Assembly (NCBI GenBank): GCA_946479015.1
Contig: CAMLEQ010000208.1
Coordinates: forward strand, 1 to 6,952
Origin: an uncultured Gemmatimonadota bacterium
GTDB taxonomy: Bacteria > Gemmatimonadota > Gemmatimonadetes > Gemmatimonadales > Gemmatimonadaceae
Length of the DNA: 6,952 bases
Reading direction: 5' to 3'
Shown here one piece after another: positions 6,401 through 6,952 of the stretch. Numbering within the stretch: position 1 is the first letter of the stretch; each line of letters begins with the position of its first letter. A program made the translations under genes and the position numbers. The notes under the pieces are model-generated. The model saw only the letters and a list, made by a program, of their open reading frames with translations. It was not told the origin of the DNA and did not search any database.

Positions 6401-6952
6401 ATGCCCCGCAGTCGCTCGCGCCCCGGCACCGCCGGTGATGTCCTCGTGCTCGTCGGCACCACGAAGGGGGCGTTCCTGTTCTGGTCCGACGCGTCGCGCC
6501 GGCGATGGCGGATGGAGGGTCCGTACTTCCCCGGGGAGGCCGTCTACGCGCTCGCGTACGACGAGCGCGGCGCGCGGCGCCGGCTGCTCGCCGCCACGCG
6601 CAGCTTCCACTGGGGGAGCGTGATCCGCACCAGCGACGACTTCGGCGCCACGTGGAGCGCGCCCGACCGGCAGAACGTGCGCTTCCCCGAGGGGAGCGGG
6701 ATGTCGCTCGTGCAGGTGTGGCAGATCACGCCGGGGCCCGCATCGGATCCGGATCTCCTCTGGTGCGGCGTCGAGCCCGCCGCGCTCTTCGAGTCGCGCG
6801 ACGGCGGCGACTCGTGGAGCCCGGTGCAGGGGCTCCTCGCGCACGAGCATCGCGAGCGCTGGCAGCCGGGCGGGGGCGGGCTCTGCCTGCACACCATCGT
6901 CCCCGATCCATCCAACCGCGACCGCATGCTGGTCGCGATCTCCACCGCCGGC
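6401..6952 (+). CDS. BNR/Asp-box beta-propeller protein (sialidase-like, WD40/YVTN/BNR family), 3' end outside the window
   Basis: An open frame starts at ATG 6401 and stays open to the last base, giving the first 184 residues of a longer protein. Two Asp-boxes (S-x-D-x-G-x-x-W type) are clear: TSDDFGATW at 77-85 and SRDGGDSW at 132-139. Each is preceded by a hydrophobic strand ending in a propeller-like turn (VLVGTTKGAFLF at 15-26, LLWCGVEPAALF at 119-130). A GGGGLCLHTI stretch (157-166) follows, which I recognise from bacterial proteins labelled exo-alpha-sialidase or glycosyl hydrolase, usually about 350-400 residues long. No signal peptide is visible, so it is probably cytoplasmic. True sialidase activity is doubtful: the seen part lacks an obvious FRIP motif, and Asp-boxes are structural rather than catalytic. 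The start is supported by GGAG at 6391-6394. Third-position GC bias and propeller motifs fix the frame; the opposite-strand open frames here are shadows. It is divergent from the transporter genes. Confidence 0.85.
   Translation, partial: MPRSRSRPGTAGDVLVLVGTTKGAFLFWSDASRRRWRMEGPYFPGEAVYALAYDERGARRRLLAATRSFHWGSVIRTSDDFGATWSAPDRQNVRFPEGSGMSLVQVWQITPGPASDPDLLWCGVEPAALFESRDGGDSWSPVQGLLAHEHRERWQPGGGGLCLHTIVPDPSNRDRMLVAISTAG

Noticed and set aside
6363..6623. ATG at 6363 as start of a small plus-strand gene.
   Set aside because: It is out of frame with the Asp-box protein that begins at 6401, ends inside it, lacks a Shine-Dalgarno and encodes an Arg/Pro/Ser-rich peptide with no family resemblance.
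6173..6892. Minus-strand open frame of about 239 codons overlapping the beta-propeller gene and the intergenic region.
   Set aside because: It lies opposite a frame with two Asp-boxes and a good ribosome binding site, and its own product shows no motif. It also ends inside the permease coding region.

Overview
This window comes from a very GC-rich bacterial genome, probably above 70% GC by eye, with G/C strongly favoured at third codon positions. An HlyD-type adaptor with a TolC-docking-like hairpin points to a diderm (outer-membrane) bacterium. The gene families together would fit Gemmatimonadota, or possibly Myxococcota or Acidobacteriota. That assignment is inference from composition and family content; no marker gene is present.

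Layout: three genes lie on the minus strand in one probable transcription unit, read from right to left. The first is an FtsX-like ABC transporter permease (3837-6197) with two FtsX domains and about eight membrane segments. A HlyD/MacA-type periplasmic adaptor (2634-3827) starts only 9 bases after it, and its Shine-Dalgarno overlaps the permease stop codon. After a further 51 bases comes a short-type alpha-glucan phosphorylase of the GT35 family (75-2582). Positions 1-74 hold only a weak possible hairpin. On the other side of a 203-base divergent intergenic region (6198-6400), a plus-strand gene starts at 6401 and runs off the window. It encodes a BNR/Asp-box beta-propeller protein, of the kind often labelled exo-alpha-sialidase or glycosyl hydrolase.

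Function: the permease and adaptor should form a tripartite, MacAB-like export or extraction machine that links the inner membrane to an outer-membrane channel. The ATPase such a machine needs is not in the window, and the divergent gene upstream is not one, so it must lie beyond the left edge or elsewhere in the genome. The glucan phosphorylase releases glucose-1-phosphate from storage glucan in the cytoplasm. It has no obvious mechanistic link to the transporter and may simply share its transcript.

No RNA genes, CRISPR arrays, insertion sequences or phage genes were seen. The genes belong to known families. The points worth following are the missing ATPase, the tightly coupled permease/adaptor junction, the in-frame adaptor/phosphorylase junction, a tandem 7-bp repeat over a candidate promoter, and the uncharacterised beta-propeller protein.
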